From: Verrucomicrobiota bacterium
Lineage (GTDB): Bacteria; Verrucomicrobiota; Verrucomicrobiia; Opitutales; Puniceicoccaceae
DNA length: 64,000 bases
Assembly: GCA_038744685.1 (NCBI GenBank)
Contig: JBCDMB010000015.1
Coordinates: forward strand, 1 to 64,000
Direction: 5' to 3'
Part shown: piece by piece, positions 8,221 through 17,414 of the stretch
Layout: every line of letters starts with the position of its first letter
Position numbering within the stretch: the first letter of the stretch is position 1
Made by a program: the position numbers and the translations under genes
The notes under the pieces: model-generated
Seen by the model: only the letters and a program-made list of their open reading frames with translations
The model's database searches: none
What the model was told of the DNA's origin: nothing

Positions 8221-9728
8221 GATGGCTCTCCGCCGCCGAGGACGGCATCAATATAAAGAGAAGGATCGAGCAGTTGACGGGCGGCTTCCATCGACCAAAC
8301 AAAAACGGGCTCCCCGAAAAAGCTCAGACAGAGAATGCCCACGACCACCATGACCATTGGAGCCAAAGACAGTCTATGAGATTTCTCCGAGGATAGTTCC
8401 ACCTTTCCTTCTTTTTCTGCATCAGGGTCTTTCTTCCAAAACGCCTCAGCCCAGATCTTCGTCATGGAAAAAAGAGTCATCATCCCCACCGCAAGTGCCG
8501 CGACCGTCAACCAATAGAATTCACCATCCAAACCAGCCCGCACGATTCCCAACTTCGCCCAGAAACCGCTCAGCGGAGGGATCCCGGCAAGTGCAAAAGC
8601 CGAGATCAAAAAGATCAGGCTGCAGCCAATGGATGCCCGGTAAAATCCACCTATCTTCGCCAAGTCAACTGTTCCCCGTCGGTGCTCGATCCAAGCAGAA
8701 ACCAAGAGCAGGTTCGTCTTCGCAAGATTGTTGTGGACGAAGTAAAACAGCCCGGCGGCAAGACCGAACGGAGTAAACATGGCCAGTCCCGCAAACAAAT
8801 AGCCAACCTGACTAATGATGTGAAAGGACAGAATCTTTCGCATCTCGAACTGCGCTGCCGCACCCAAAACCCCTGTGATCATGGTCAGTGCCGCGACCCA
8901 TAGGAATAGGTTCTGCCACGAAGCGATATCCTCACCGATAAACAAGGTTGCGACTCGAAGGAATGAATAGATTCCGACTTTCGTCAGCAAACCTGCAAAC
9001 AAAGCCGTCACGATTGGAGCCGGTGTGTGGTAGGACGCGGGCAGCCAAAAGAACAGGGGAAAGAGTCCTGCCTTTACTCCAAAAGCAGCAAAGATCAGCG
9101 CTGCTCCACCTTTGATGAATCCAGCAGGACTGCCGCCATCCCGAATGATCATGGCAAGATCCGCCAAATTCAACGTTCCCGTCTTGCCGTAAATCAAGCC
9201 AACACCCGCCAGAAAAAACGCGGATGCCACCAGATTCATCACCACATACTTCACCCCGCCTTCCAACTGTGGCCGTTTGCCCCCAATCACCATAAGAACG
9301 AACGAGGAGATCAACATCACCTCGAACCAGACAAATAGGTTGAACAAATCTCCAGTAAGGAAAGCGCCATTCACACCCAGAATGAGCAGGTTCTGAAGCG
9401 GAAAATACCATCGCTCGAGAGGATCTCCCAAGCGATGAAGCAGGCCAAACAAAGTGACCGCAAACCCGGTAAACGAACAGGTGAGGAGAAAAATTGCCGC
9501 AGTAAAATCGAGGACCAAAACAATCCCGAACGGAGCGGGCCAGGACCCAAGGGGCAAGGTGTAGATCGATCCGGACGTGACACAAGAAAAGAGCCAACCG
9601 CTCGCTACCAACAATGCCAGTGAACTGATCAAACCAATCGCACTCTGGACCTTTTTACCTCGAGGAAAAGCCAGCCCGAGAAGGGCAGCGAAAAGCGGTA
9701 TAACGAGCGGGAGAGTCAGTGCGTTCAA
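8217..9728 (-). CDS. mnhD: Mrp/Mnh Na+/H+ antiporter subunit D
   Basis: A 503-aa proton-translocating subunit related to NuoN/NuoM. About 14 membrane helices are visible. Conserved motifs include GDLFNLFVWFEVMLISSFVL (the catalytic Glu in TM5), GVKAGLFPLFFWLP (TM7 Lys), HTPAPIVTALFAGLLTKVG and FHIISQVGYLFAG. The C-terminal end is hydrophilic and then returns to a last helix. The start ATG at 9728 overlaps the mnhC stop (ATGA). It works with mnhA as one of the two antiporter-like ion channels of the complex. Confidence 0.95.
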   Translation of the reverse strand: MNALTLPLVIPLFAALLGLAFPRGKKVQSAIGLISSLALLVASGWLFSCVTSGSIYTLPLGSWPAPFGIVLVLDFTAAIFLLTCSFTGFAVTLFGLLHRLGDPLERWYFPLQNLLILGVNGAFLTGDLFNLFVWFEVMLISSFVLMVIGGKRPQLEGGVKYVVMNLVASAFFLAGVGLIYGKTGTLNLADLAMIIRDGGSPAGFIKGGAALIFAAFGVKAGLFPLFFWLPASYHTPAPIVTALFAGLLTKVGIYSFLRVATLFIGEDIASWQNLFLWVAALTMITGVLGAAAQFEMRKILSFHIISQVGYLFAGLAMFTPFGLAAGLFYFVHNNLAKTNLLLVSAWIEHRRGTVDLAKIGGFYRASIGCSLIFLISAFALAGIPPLSGFWAKLGIVRAGLDGEFYWLTVAALAVGMMTLFSMTKIWAEAFWKKDPDAEKEGKVELSSEKSHRLSLAPMVMVVVGILCLSFFGEPVFVWSMEAARQLLDPSLYIDAVLGGGEPS

Positions 9729-10081
9729 GGCTTACCCTCCGTCTGATTGAACTGATTCAGATCGTCGGAACCGACCGACCGCTCCGCTCGATGCAGGAGT
9801 GCGATCGTAAAGGCGATTACTCCGAACCCAATCACGATTGCAGTCAGCACCAGTGCCTGTGGAAGAGGATCAGCGGCCGCAGAGGAAAGCAGTTCCTCCG
9901 AGCCAGGGATCACGGGTGGCTCACCCCGAGTAAGTCCCCCGGAAGTAAACACGAGCAAGTTTGCCCCTTGACCAAGAAGCATGATCCCGAGCACGAGTCG
10001 GAACAGACTCCTTCGCAACAAACAGAACGTTGCCGCCGCAAAAAGAAAGCCGATGAAGAGAGCGATAAAGACTTCCATCAA
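9725..10081 (-). CDS. mnhC: Mrp/Mnh Na+/H+ antiporter subunit C
   Basis: A 118-aa NuoK-like subunit with three membrane helices. The family segment LGIMLLGQGANLLVFTSGGL is present in the middle (helix 2) and DPLPQALVLTAIVIGFGVIAF forms the third helix. The cytoplasmic tail HRAERSVGSDDLNQF is short. Overlaps both neighbours by 4 bp (ATGA), in line with a tightly coupled operon. Confidence 0.94.
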   Translation of the reverse strand: MMEVFIALFIGFLFAAATFCLLRRSLFRLVLGIMLLGQGANLLVFTSGGLTRGEPPVIPGSEELLSSAAADPLPQALVLTAIVIGFGVIAFTIALLHRAERSVGSDDLNQFNQTEGKP

Positions 10082-10542
10082 TCCTCCTTCAACACGGTTT
10101 CAAAGTCATCCGTCTCGTCCTTGAGGCACCTCGCCGCATGAACCACAAAGCCAATGACCGCCAGATAGACTCCTACATCGAAGAGCAGAGGCGTTCCCAA
10201 ATGGACCTTCCCTAGCAAGGGCAGTGAAAACCCGGGAAGCCAAAGCCCGGTGAAAAACGGTTCTCCGAACACTACGGGTATCACCGCGCTAAGGCCCGCG
10301 ATAGCAAGACCAAGAATCATCCAGAGGATCGGTCTGGGGAGGCCATTCAACTCGTTCGCCGTTTTTCCTCGGCCCCGCGCGTCCTTTCCGAAGTCGCTCA
10401 ATAGAATCGCCGTGGCGGCAGTCAATCCACCGATAAAACCGCCTCCCGGCAAATTGTGTCCGCGGTAAAGCAGCACCAGTGACACTACGAAGATCACCGG
10501 ACTCACATACCGGGCAGCGGCACGAAGAATCGCAGAGTTCAT
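10078..10542 (-). CDS. mnhB: Mrp/Mnh Na+/H+ antiporter subunit B
   Basis: 154 aa. The start MNSAILRAAARYVSPVIFVVS at 10542 overlaps the mnhA stop (ATGA), so the longer frame up to 10689 is rejected as an artefact. The motif GHNLPGGGFIGGLTAA (about residues 26-41) is the MnhB hallmark, and the LGTPLLFDVGVYLAVIGFVV segment near the end is also typical. Four membrane helices. A separate MnhB exists although the C-terminus of MnhA also contains the related domain, as is normal for group-1 mrp operons. Confidence 0.94.
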   Translation of the reverse strand: MNSAILRAAARYVSPVIFVVSLVLLYRGHNLPGGGFIGGLTAATAILLSDFGKDARGRGKTANELNGLPRPILWMILGLAIAGLSAVIPVVFGEPFFTGLWLPGFSLPLLGKVHLGTPLLFDVGVYLAVIGFVVHAARCLKDETDDFETVLKED

Positions 10543-12827
10543 TCGCCCTTTCTCCCCTGACGCATGAGTATGCCAACGCCCAGAGCGGCGATCACGATAA
10601 CGATCACTTCGCCGAAGGTATCCAGAGCGCGAAAATCGACGAGAATCACATTGACGACATTCTTGCCCTTCGCGAGCGGATAGCTCCAATCCCCCAGCTG
10701 CGCTGAAATCGCAGGAGCCAGCTGAACGAGATCCGCCTTGAGGACCAAAGCGAAGACCAAAAGACCAACCACCGCAGAGAAGCCCGCATCGAACCAGAGC
10801 GTCCGCTTCGAAGAGATCCGACGCATTTCCGGCAATCGCGATAGCACCAAAAAGAGAAGTAGCAAAGTGAGTGTCTCCACGACAATCTGGGTGATCGCCA
10901 GATCGGGTGCACCAAAGTAGGCGAAGAGTAACGCAATCCCGAAACCGACGATACCAAATCCGAGGAGCGCATTGGTTTTCACATTTGTCATCAAAACCAG
11001 CACGGTCGCTCCCGTCATAAGGAGTAAAAGAGCAATTATGTGGATTGGTGCCCCAATATTGAGCGGCTCCACATCCAGCTCAGCGATCGACCGTAATTTC
11101 CACGCTACCAGAACCGAAACTGCTCCAAGAATGGTAAAGAGGTAGATTCGCAGCTTCCCGTTTTGCAAGACGCGGGTCTGCCACTTCGAAAAAGAAATCA
11201 CCCCGTTGAGAATCCGTTGATAGACATCGTTCGCCTCAACAATGCGGGGAAGACCCCAAGAGTTGGATCTCCAGAAAATCGCCCGGAACCGGTAAAGCGT
11301 AAATCCAATTAGGAGAGTCACTCCGCTGAGAAGGAGTGGCAGGTTAAACCCGTGCCACAGAGCCAACTTCAGTTCCACTGACTGGTTCAAGACGCTTTCT
11401 ACGGCCGGCTCGACCAGAGGCCGTTCCAGTATGCTGGGAAAAAGACCAAGAGCCAATCCGGTGACTGCAAGCACGAGCGGCCCAACCCAAAGGAAAAAGG
11501 GGCCTTCATGAGGCCGTTTGGGGGTGTCCGCTTCCCCCTTACTCCAGAAAGGATGCACACCGACTTTGAAGGCCAGAGCGAAAAGGAGAGCATTTCCCAG
11601 AATCGCACATCCAAGGAAGAATGGTGCGAGGTCACCTATCGCCACGCCCGCTTTGTAGACGTATTCCTTCCCCACAAAACCGAAAAGCGGCGGGAAACCA
11701 GCTTTTGATAGAGCAGCCAAACCCGCCGCAAGTGCCGTCATCGGCATCAACCGACGGAGGCCATGCAAACGGGTCACATCACGGGTTCCGGTCTCGTGAT
11801 CAAGGTTACCCGCAACCATGAACAACGCCCCCTTGTATAATGCATGCCCCAAAAGAAAGAGAACAGCGGATTGAGCCGCCATTTCGAAGTCGAGGCCAAG
11901 CAGTAAAACCAAAAGACCAAGGACACTGATCGTGGTGTAAGCCAGGATCGCCTTTAGATCCGTCTGAAAAAGTCCACGGATTGCCCCAAGGAGGAAGGTG
12001 ATTCCACCAATGGAGACCAAGATGATTTCCCACTGTGCCGTTCCTCCCAGAACAGGCGCAAGAGCCGCCAATAGAAACACGCCCGCCTTAACCATAGTCG
12101 CTGAATGCAGGTAGGCACTCACCGGCGTCGGCGCAGCCATCGCATTGGGAAGCCAGAAATGAAACGGGAACTGCGCGGACTTCGTGAAAGCTCCCAGAAG
12201 GATCAGGATCAAAGACGCGGTGTAGAATGGATGACCACGGAAATCTACGCCATCCGCCATTAAGCCCGACAGCGTCCATTGCTCGGTTCCAAAACCAAGG
12301 AGCACCAACCCAGCCAGCAACGCCAGTCCGCCCAGTCCAGTGATGATTAATGCCTGAAGAGCCTTTTTCCGTGACTCAATCGACTCATGATAAAACCCGA
12401 TCAGGAAATAAGAAGTAATACTCGTCAGCTCCCAGAATACGAAAAGCAAAATCAAGTTGTCCGCGAGAACCAGCCCCAGCATTGAGCCCATGAATCCAGT
12501 CAATGCGACCAGGAACCGTCCGAGATCCTTATGCCCGGCCAGATACCCATTCGCATACAGAAGGATAAATGCGCCGATTCCCGTCACGAGAAGGGCCATC
12601 AAACGGGAAAGCCCATCGATTCGAAAATCCAACGAAGCTCCTAGAACGGAATACCACTCTACGGTGACAAGCAGAGGGTCTGAATTCAGACCCGCCAAAA
12701 GAAATCCAAAGATTGTCGCGGGGACTGCAGCAAGAATCCACGGCGCCGCTTTCGGAACGATCCGCAAGAGGATCGGCGCAAGAGCACCGATCAACCAGAT
12801 CAGCGGAATTCCCCAAAAAACGACCAT
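10539..12827 (-). CDS. mnhA: Mrp/Mnh Na+/H+ antiporter subunit A
   Basis: 762 aa starting at the ATG at 12827 (MVVFWGIPLIWLIG); the longer frame to 13049 overlaps mutM and has no hydrophobic character. It is the largest subunit: a NuoL-like N-terminal part with DNLILLFVFWELTSITSYFLIG (TM5 Glu), FTKSAQFPFHFWLPNAMAAPTPVSAYLHSATMVKAG (split across two helices, two key Lys), followed by the MbhE/DUF4040-like C-terminal part (TNALLGFGIVGFG, GAPDLAITQIVVETLTL). First gene of mrpABCDEFG; transcription presumably begins in the 107-bp gap to the divergent mutM. Confidence 0.94.
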   Translation of the reverse strand: MVVFWGIPLIWLIGALAPILLRIVPKAAPWILAAVPATIFGFLLAGLNSDPLLVTVEWYSVLGASLDFRIDGLSRLMALLVTGIGAFILLYANGYLAGHKDLGRFLVALTGFMGSMLGLVLADNLILLFVFWELTSITSYFLIGFYHESIESRKKALQALIITGLGGLALLAGLVLLGFGTEQWTLSGLMADGVDFRGHPFYTASLILILLGAFTKSAQFPFHFWLPNAMAAPTPVSAYLHSATMVKAGVFLLAALAPVLGGTAQWEIILVSIGGITFLLGAIRGLFQTDLKAILAYTTISVLGLLVLLLGLDFEMAAQSAVLFLLGHALYKGALFMVAGNLDHETGTRDVTRLHGLRRLMPMTALAAGLAALSKAGFPPLFGFVGKEYVYKAGVAIGDLAPFFLGCAILGNALLFALAFKVGVHPFWSKGEADTPKRPHEGPFFLWVGPLVLAVTGLALGLFPSILERPLVEPAVESVLNQSVELKLALWHGFNLPLLLSGVTLLIGFTLYRFRAIFWRSNSWGLPRIVEANDVYQRILNGVISFSKWQTRVLQNGKLRIYLFTILGAVSVLVAWKLRSIAELDVEPLNIGAPIHIIALLLLMTGATVLVLMTNVKTNALLGFGIVGFGIALLFAYFGAPDLAITQIVVETLTLLLLFLVLSRLPEMRRISSKRTLWFDAGFSAVVGLLVFALVLKADLVQLAPAISAQLGDWSYPLAKGKNVVNVILVDFRALDTFGEVIVIVIAALGVGILMRQGRKGE

Positions 12828-12934
12828 CGGCTTTCTTTGTGGACGGAAAACGCTGTCGTTAGCAAGCCGATCCGCATTTGGGCCAAAGATCTCAGTCGCT
12901 TGCGCATGCCAGATATCCACACCACCCTCACTGC

Positions 12935-13747
12935 ATGCCCGAGTTAGCGGAAGTCGAATACTACAAGCGACGGTGGGAGCCCTCCCTCGGCGAAAGGGTG
13001 GTTTCCGTCTCCCTTCATGAACAGAATCGCATCTTTCGAGGCACCCCAACCGCAGCCCTTGCCTCGCAGATCAAAGGGACCAGATTCCAGCAAGCTTTGA
13101 CCCACGGCAAACAGATGGTCTTTCGCTTCGGAGTTCGTGGATGGGTTGGCATTCACCTAGGAATGGCCGGGAAGCTACTTCGGGAACCCACCGCAAGTTA
13201 TGTCCCTCACAAACACGATCATTTAGTGATCCAAACTGGCAAAGCCTGCCTGGTCTTTCGGGATACGCGCTATTTTGGACGCGTCCTATGGTTTTACGGC
13301 AAAGAAGATCCGCCATGGTGGGCCCATCGCGGTCCCGACATTCTTTCACCGCAGTTTTCCCATGCCTATTTCGACAGAATTCTCGATAAGCGGCCGGGAT
13401 CCCCCATCAAGCCACTTCTTCTCAATCAAGACGCTTTCCCCGGAATCGGAAACTGGATGGCAGACGAGATCCTCTGGAGAGCAGCCATCCATCCAGCGAC
13501 TCGGACGCGAAGATTAGACCCAAACGATCGCCGGATTCTCTATGCAAAGACCCGTGAGGTATGTCGCGCTGCCATGAAAGTGATCGCACCGGATTGGTCC
13601 ACTCCGCCAAAGACTTGGCTCTTCACCCACCGCTGGAAAGACGGTGGAACCTGCCCGAAAACGGGTGAACCGCTCCTAAGAATCGAGGTAGGAGGTCGAA
13701 CCACCTGCTTCTCTCCTGCAAGACAGGGAGCCAAACCAAAAGGTTAG
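12935..13747 (+). CDS. mutM: Formamidopyrimidine-DNA glycosylase (MutM/Fpg family) lacking zinc-finger cysteines
   Basis: 270 aa. The start at 12935 gives MPELAEVE; removal of Met exposes Pro2, the catalytic nucleophile, with Glu3 next to it, so this start is certain. Lys59 (THGKQ) matches the conserved lysine and PGIGNWMADEILW holds the helix-two-turn-helix with the conserved Asn. The C-terminal finger normally has four cysteines (CxxC...CxxC). Here only Cys240 remains; the others align with Thr243, Ser260 and Arg263, while the lesion-contacting GGRTT loop is kept. This looks like the 'zincless finger' of NEIL1-type enzymes. It excises oxidised purines and nicks by beta/delta elimination. 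Divergent from mnhA. Confidence 0.92.
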   Translation: MPELAEVEYYKRRWEPSLGERVVSVSLHEQNRIFRGTPTAALASQIKGTRFQQALTHGKQMVFRFGVRGWVGIHLGMAGKLLREPTASYVPHKHDHLVIQTGKACLVFRDTRYFGRVLWFYGKEDPPWWAHRGPDILSPQFSHAYFDRILDKRPGSPIKPLLLNQDAFPGIGNWMADEILWRAAIHPATRTRRLDPNDRRILYAKTREVCRAAMKVIAPDWSTPPKTWLFTHRWKDGGTCPKTGEPLLRIEVGGRTTCFSPARQGAKPKG

Positions 13748-14040
13748 GCTGGAGGCCGGCTCAGAGGGATATCGGAGCGGCTGCTTCAGCTGCCGAAAAA
13801 CGGGGAGGTTTGGAATTGGATTGCCCTCCCCTAGAGATCATCCCCAAGACAAAAGAGAATCGGCGACTGAAGTCGCCGCTCCCCTGTTCTACATGCCCGA
13901 ATCCTCGGGCTAGGATATGGATCGGTCGCGAAGACCAATGACCTGCAAAGGCTGACGGATACTCATGACGCCGAAGTCATCCGCCTCCGCGGCGGATGCT
14001 CCTCTATCTTTGTTAGGGAAGCTTATCCTAGCTCCATTTA
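13748..14040. repeat. Intergenic REP cluster
   Basis: This 293-bp gap between mutM and nspC has no gene. It carries a REP-like imperfect palindrome at 13774-13794 (GGAGCGGCTGCTTCAGCTGCC pattern, split as GGAGCGGC-TGCTTCA-GCTGCC) and a second one at 13862-13882 (GGCGACTGAAGTCGCC then GCTCC) that is identical to the REPs flanking the transposase gene at 59756-60373. Further hairpins are GCCCGA-atcc-TCGGGC at 13895-13910 and a TCCGCC/GGCGGA hairpin followed by GCTCC near 13980-14003. The 12-mer GAGGGATATCGG at 13764-13775 recurs inside the MITE at 17558-17569. Confidence 0.65.
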
Positions 14041-14043
14041 CCC

Positions 14044-15243
14044 TTACCCCAAGCGTTCGCGGAAAGTCTCGTACCCAAAACGCTTCGTGGTTTCAAGAGT
14101 ACCGTCCTCTCTCAAGACCGCAATTGACGGCAATTGGAGTCCGTTAAAAGTCGTGTTTTTTACCATCGTGTATTGGCCCATGTCTCCAAAAACGAGTCGG
14201 TCTCCTACCTTCAATGGATGATCGAAAGAATAGTCTCCAACCACATCTCCCGCGAGACAGCTTCGACCACAAAGTTGATAATCGAAAGGCTTTTCACCTT
14301 TCCGCCAAGCACCCCAGACCTCCGGACGGTAAGGCATTTCCAATACGTCCGGCATGTGAGCCATTGCAGAAATATCAAGAATGGCGCGCTCTCCCTTGTT
14401 CTGAACGATATCAAGGACAGTGGTTACCAAAACCCCTGCACCCAAAGCAAAAGCCTCGCCGGGCTCGAGATAAACCTCCAGCCCGGTCCGTTTCCGAAAT
14501 TCATCCAACAAATGAATCAATCGATCCACCTCGAATTCATCGCGGGTGATTTGAAGCCCTCCTCCAAGATTCACCCAATCGAGGTAGCGAAACGACCAAC
14601 CAAACTTCCCTTCCACGACGGCCAAAGTCCTTTCCAAAGCATCCACATCGTTCTCGCATAAAGTGTGAAAATGGAGGCCTGATATGCCGCTCAAATCAGT
14701 CAAGCTGAGATCTTCGGATCGTACGCCGAGCCGTGACCCGTCAAAACAAGGATCATACAATTCAATGTTTACCTCCGAGTGCTCCGGGTTGATTCGGAGG
14801 CCGAAATCGACTGGTGCGTGATCGCGAACAATCGTCCGCATCCACAGGTCTTTTTGGGCAAGAGAGTTGAATACCACTTTATCCAAGCGACCATCCAAGC
14901 TTTTCCAGTCTTCGGACCCATAAGCAGGTGAACAAAGAAAGACTTCACCGCCAACTTCCTCAAACGCCAGTCGAGCTTCGTGGGGAGAGCTTGCCGACGC
15001 TCCTGAAACCACCTTTGAAAGAAGTGGTAGGAGTGGTCGACAGGCGAAAGCCTTTAAAGCAATCAGGATCTTCGCACCACTCTCCTTGGCCACTCGCTCG
15101 AGGACGGAGAGATTGTAGCGGAACTGCCGCTCAACCAAAACGTACGACGGACTTTCTGCCTCTTGTAAAAGGACACCCAACTCACCGGGCTCCGGAAAAC
15201 GAATCGCTCGTTCTGTCAAAGTGGCAACTCTTTGCGGGTCCAT
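14044..15243 (-). CDS. nspC: Carboxynorspermidine/carboxyspermidine decarboxylase
   Basis: 399 aa, a PLP enzyme with the alanine-racemase/ornithine-decarboxylase fold. It decarboxylates carboxy(nor)spermidine, the last step of the alternative polyamine pathway. The PLP lysine is Lys64 in ILIALKAFACRPL. HFHTLCENDVDALERTL, VNLGGGLQITRDEFEVDRLI and the C-terminal VFGDMGQYTMVKNTTFNG segment are typical of NspC. The start ATG at 15243 lies 28 bp inside the upstream synthase gene, so the two are cotranslated. The longest natural substrate (norspermidine versus spermidine) cannot be decided here. Confidence 0.93.
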   Translation of the reverse strand: MDPQRVATLTERAIRFPEPGELGVLLQEAESPSYVLVERQFRYNLSVLERVAKESGAKILIALKAFACRPLLPLLSKVVSGASASSPHEARLAFEEVGGEVFLCSPAYGSEDWKSLDGRLDKVVFNSLAQKDLWMRTIVRDHAPVDFGLRINPEHSEVNIELYDPCFDGSRLGVRSEDLSLTDLSGISGLHFHTLCENDVDALERTLAVVEGKFGWSFRYLDWVNLGGGLQITRDEFEVDRLIHLLDEFRKRTGLEVYLEPGEAFALGAGVLVTTVLDIVQNKGERAILDISAMAHMPDVLEMPYRPEVWGAWRKGEKPFDYQLCGRSCLAGDVVGDYSFDHPLKVGDRLVFGDMGQYTMVKNTTFNGLQLPSIAVLREDGTLETTKRFGYETFRERLG

Positions 15244-16400
15244 GGCAAACCGTATCGCTCCAAGTCCCTCATAAAAGGATCGGGATCGAATTGCTCGAGA
15301 TTGAAGACCCCTTTACCCGTCCACTCTCCTGTGAGCATCAGCTTTGCACCGATCATCGCCGGAATCCCGGTTGTGTAGGAAACTGCCTGGGATCCTACCT
15401 CGGCGAAGGCGTCCTCATGATTACAAACATTATACACATAGACTCTCTTTTTGTTTCCTCCGTAAACGCCTGTGCCAATACATCCGATGCAGGTCTTTCC
15501 TCGGGTCTGATGTCCGAGTTTCGCCGGGTCCGGAAGTAAAGTCTTCAAAAACTGGAGAGGGACAATCGCTTTTCCCTCATAGTCAACCGGGTCGATCCGC
15601 GTCATGCCGACGTTCTCTAAAGCCTCCAGATGGTTGAGGTAACTCTCTGAAAAGGTCATCCAGAAATGAGCACGTTCCAGACTGGGAAAGTGGAGGCAGA
15701 GAGACTCCAATTCCTCGTGGTACATCTGGCAGACGTTTAGGGGACCGATACCTTCAGGGAACTCAACGGTCTTTCTGCGAGATAGCGCGGGAGTCTCTAT
15801 CCACCTCCCGTTTTCGTAGTGACGGCAGGGCGCCGTCACTTCCCGGATATTGATCTCCGGGTTAAAGTTAGTCGCAAAAGGCATTCCGTGATCACCCGCA
15901 TTCGCATCGAGAATCTCGAGCTCCTGAATCTCATCGAAATCGTGCTTGGCCATCCACGCCGTAAACACATTGGTCACGCCCGGATCGAATCCGGATCCAA
16001 GGAGAGCCATCAGGCCCCTTTCGCGAAACCTATCCTCGTATGCCCATTGCCATGAGTATTCGAACTTCGCTGTATCACGCGGCTCATAGTTTGCCGTATC
16101 CAAATAATGGACACCCGCGTCAAGACACGCATCCATAACCGATAAGTCTTGGTAGGGAAGGGCCACATTGATTATGAGGTCCGGACTCTCTTCCTTCAGG
16201 AAAAGAGTCAGGGCTGCCGTATCGTCTGCATCGATCTCAGCCGTCCGAATCGGTCGATCAATCTGCTTCGCTATCGCCTTACATTTTCCCTCCGAACGAC
16301 TGGCCAGGACAATCTCTTCAAAGACTTCCGGAACCTGTGCACACTTTTGGGTGACGACTCCACCGACCCCGCCAGCTCCAAGAACGACTACCTTTGCCAC
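15216..16400 (-). CDS. Carboxynorspermidine synthase (saccharopine dehydrogenase family)
   Basis: 394 aa with a Rossmann fold at the N-terminus (VLGAGGVGGVV, residues 7-17). This family member joins aspartate semialdehyde with diaminopropane or putrescine reductively, giving carboxy(nor)spermidine. The motif ALLGSGFDPGVTNVFTAW and the C-terminal YTTGIPAMIGAKLMLTGEW are diagnostic of the polyamine branch rather than the lysine pathway, and the partner decarboxylase follows directly. The start is GTG at 16400; no strong Shine-Dalgarno is seen, and the upstream cupin gene ends 14 bp before it. Aspartate beta-semialdehyde and diamine synthesis genes are not in the window. Confidence 0.9.
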   Translation of the reverse strand: MAKVVVLGAGGVGGVVTQKCAQVPEVFEEIVLASRSEGKCKAIAKQIDRPIRTAEIDADDTAALTLFLKEESPDLIINVALPYQDLSVMDACLDAGVHYLDTANYEPRDTAKFEYSWQWAYEDRFRERGLMALLGSGFDPGVTNVFTAWMAKHDFDEIQELEILDANAGDHGMPFATNFNPEINIREVTAPCRHYENGRWIETPALSRRKTVEFPEGIGPLNVCQMYHEELESLCLHFPSLERAHFWMTFSESYLNHLEALENVGMTRIDPVDYEGKAIVPLQFLKTLLPDPAKLGHQTRGKTCIGCIGTGVYGGNKKRVYVYNVCNHEDAFAEVGSQAVSYTTGIPAMIGAKLMLTGEWTGKGVFNLEQFDPDPFMRDLERYGLPWTRKELPL

Positions 16401-16414
16401 TTCGCCGGTTTCGG

Positions 16415-16873
16415 CTACTCGCTCGTCTCGGAACCGGTTTTTTCGGGCTCCTTCAGAACCGCTAAAGGTAGATCCGCGACACCGGCATAGAAGACTACGA
16501 TCACTGCCGGGACGTCTCCTTCGTTGTGGCCGTAGTGTAGCAGGTCCACCATTTCAATGATCGCCTCTCCAGCTTTGAGAACCTTGTTTTGACCATCCGC
16601 TCCGGTTACCGTCAATTCCCCGCTGACCATATAACCAGCATTGATCGAAGGATGGGTGTGCCATGGTAGTCTTGTGTGCGGAGGCACCGTATACTTCACA
16701 ATACTGATCTGCGGAGCCTCGGTTGGGTACGCCGGTAGCACAACGCCATTCCATGACGAACCGGATTCTCCCAACACGTCGATTTCAACTTCACTATGGT
16801 CTTCCAGGCTGTGAGCCAGGACTGACAATGAGGGAACGGCCAAAGCTAAACAAAGATAGAGGAGTTGTTTCAT
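16415..16873 (-). CDS. Secreted cupin-domain protein
   Basis: 152 aa from the ATG at 16873; the frame is open to a TTG at 16879 that gives no advantage. Residues 1-20 form a signal peptide (MKQLLYLCLALAVPSLSVLA). The rest is a small single-domain cupin: TRLPWHTHPSINAGYMVSGELTV carries the metal ligands His72 and His74, and LLHYGHNEGDVPAVIVVFYAG the later histidines. Function unknown; cupins of this type bind small ligands or metal in the periplasm. Position directly upstream of the carboxynorspermidine genes may be accidental. Confidence 0.8.
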   Translation of the reverse strand: MKQLLYLCLALAVPSLSVLAHSLEDHSEVEIDVLGESGSSWNGVVLPAYPTEAPQISIVKYTVPPHTRLPWHTHPSINAGYMVSGELTVTGADGQNKVLKAGEAIIEMVDLLHYGHNEGDVPAVIVVFYAGVADLPLAVLKEPEKTGSETSE

Positions 16874-16991
16874 CAGCAAAAAAATCTCCTAAAGTCCTGT
16901 CCCGCGCAAGCCCGGGATTTTGCGCCTCGACACCATCTTATGGTTCTCGAGCCGCCCGCCTAGGAACTGAAGTTCGAAAGACTCCGAAGGC

Positions 16992-17414
16992 TCAGCGTTG
17001 GTCAAAAATCATCCTGACGGCGCGACTTTCTTCACCCCACGGAGCAATATTCGTCATCTGAAGAACCAGCGAACCATCAGGACGCTCAGATAGCTTGATT
17101 CTCCATCCCCACTTCGCGTTTTCATCCTCACCATATTCGTACTGAGCGGTGAATACGCCCCACGCTTCAGGGATACTGATGCAAGGCACTGCCTCTTTTT
17201 GGTGCCAGCCGTCCACCCAGGTAACCCCATCACTCTCGAAAGTAAAACGTCCCTCGACGACCTCTCCCTTGTAAAACCAGGAATAAAGGATGGAGTCGTC
17301 TTTGATGGAAATCTCACACTCGTAGTCTTCACCGGTATTCCCAAGTGGATCCAACCACAACTCGCCCTTACCTTTCCACCGGTTTCCGTCCATTTTAGAT
17401 AGCCAACGATCCAT
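16992..17414 (-). CDS. Hypothetical beta-strand-rich protein
   Basis: 140 aa, not recognised. No signal peptide. The sequence alternates aromatic and polar residues with many Trp (DRWLSKMDGNRWKGKGELWLDPLG; WHQKEAVPCISIPEAWG), suggesting an eight-stranded or lipocalin-like beta barrel, as in proteins that measure or bind small molecules. The start ATG at 17414 is clear. It is separated by 118 bp from the cupin gene and by a MITE from the cation exchanger. Confidence 0.55.
   Translation of the reverse strand: MDRWLSKMDGNRWKGKGELWLDPLGNTGEDYECEISIKDDSILYSWFYKGEVVEGRFTFESDGVTWVDGWHQKEAVPCISIPEAWGVFTAQYEYGEDENAKWGWRIKLSERPDGSLVLQMTNIAPWGEESRAVRMIFDQR

Noticed and set aside
10543-10689. Longer N-terminus of mnhB
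   Set aside because: It overlaps mnhA and reads Arg/Ser-rich text; the ATGA-coupled start at 10542 is correct.
12828-13049. Longer N-terminus of mnhA
   Set aside because: Reads through the divergent mutM start and lacks hydrophobic character.
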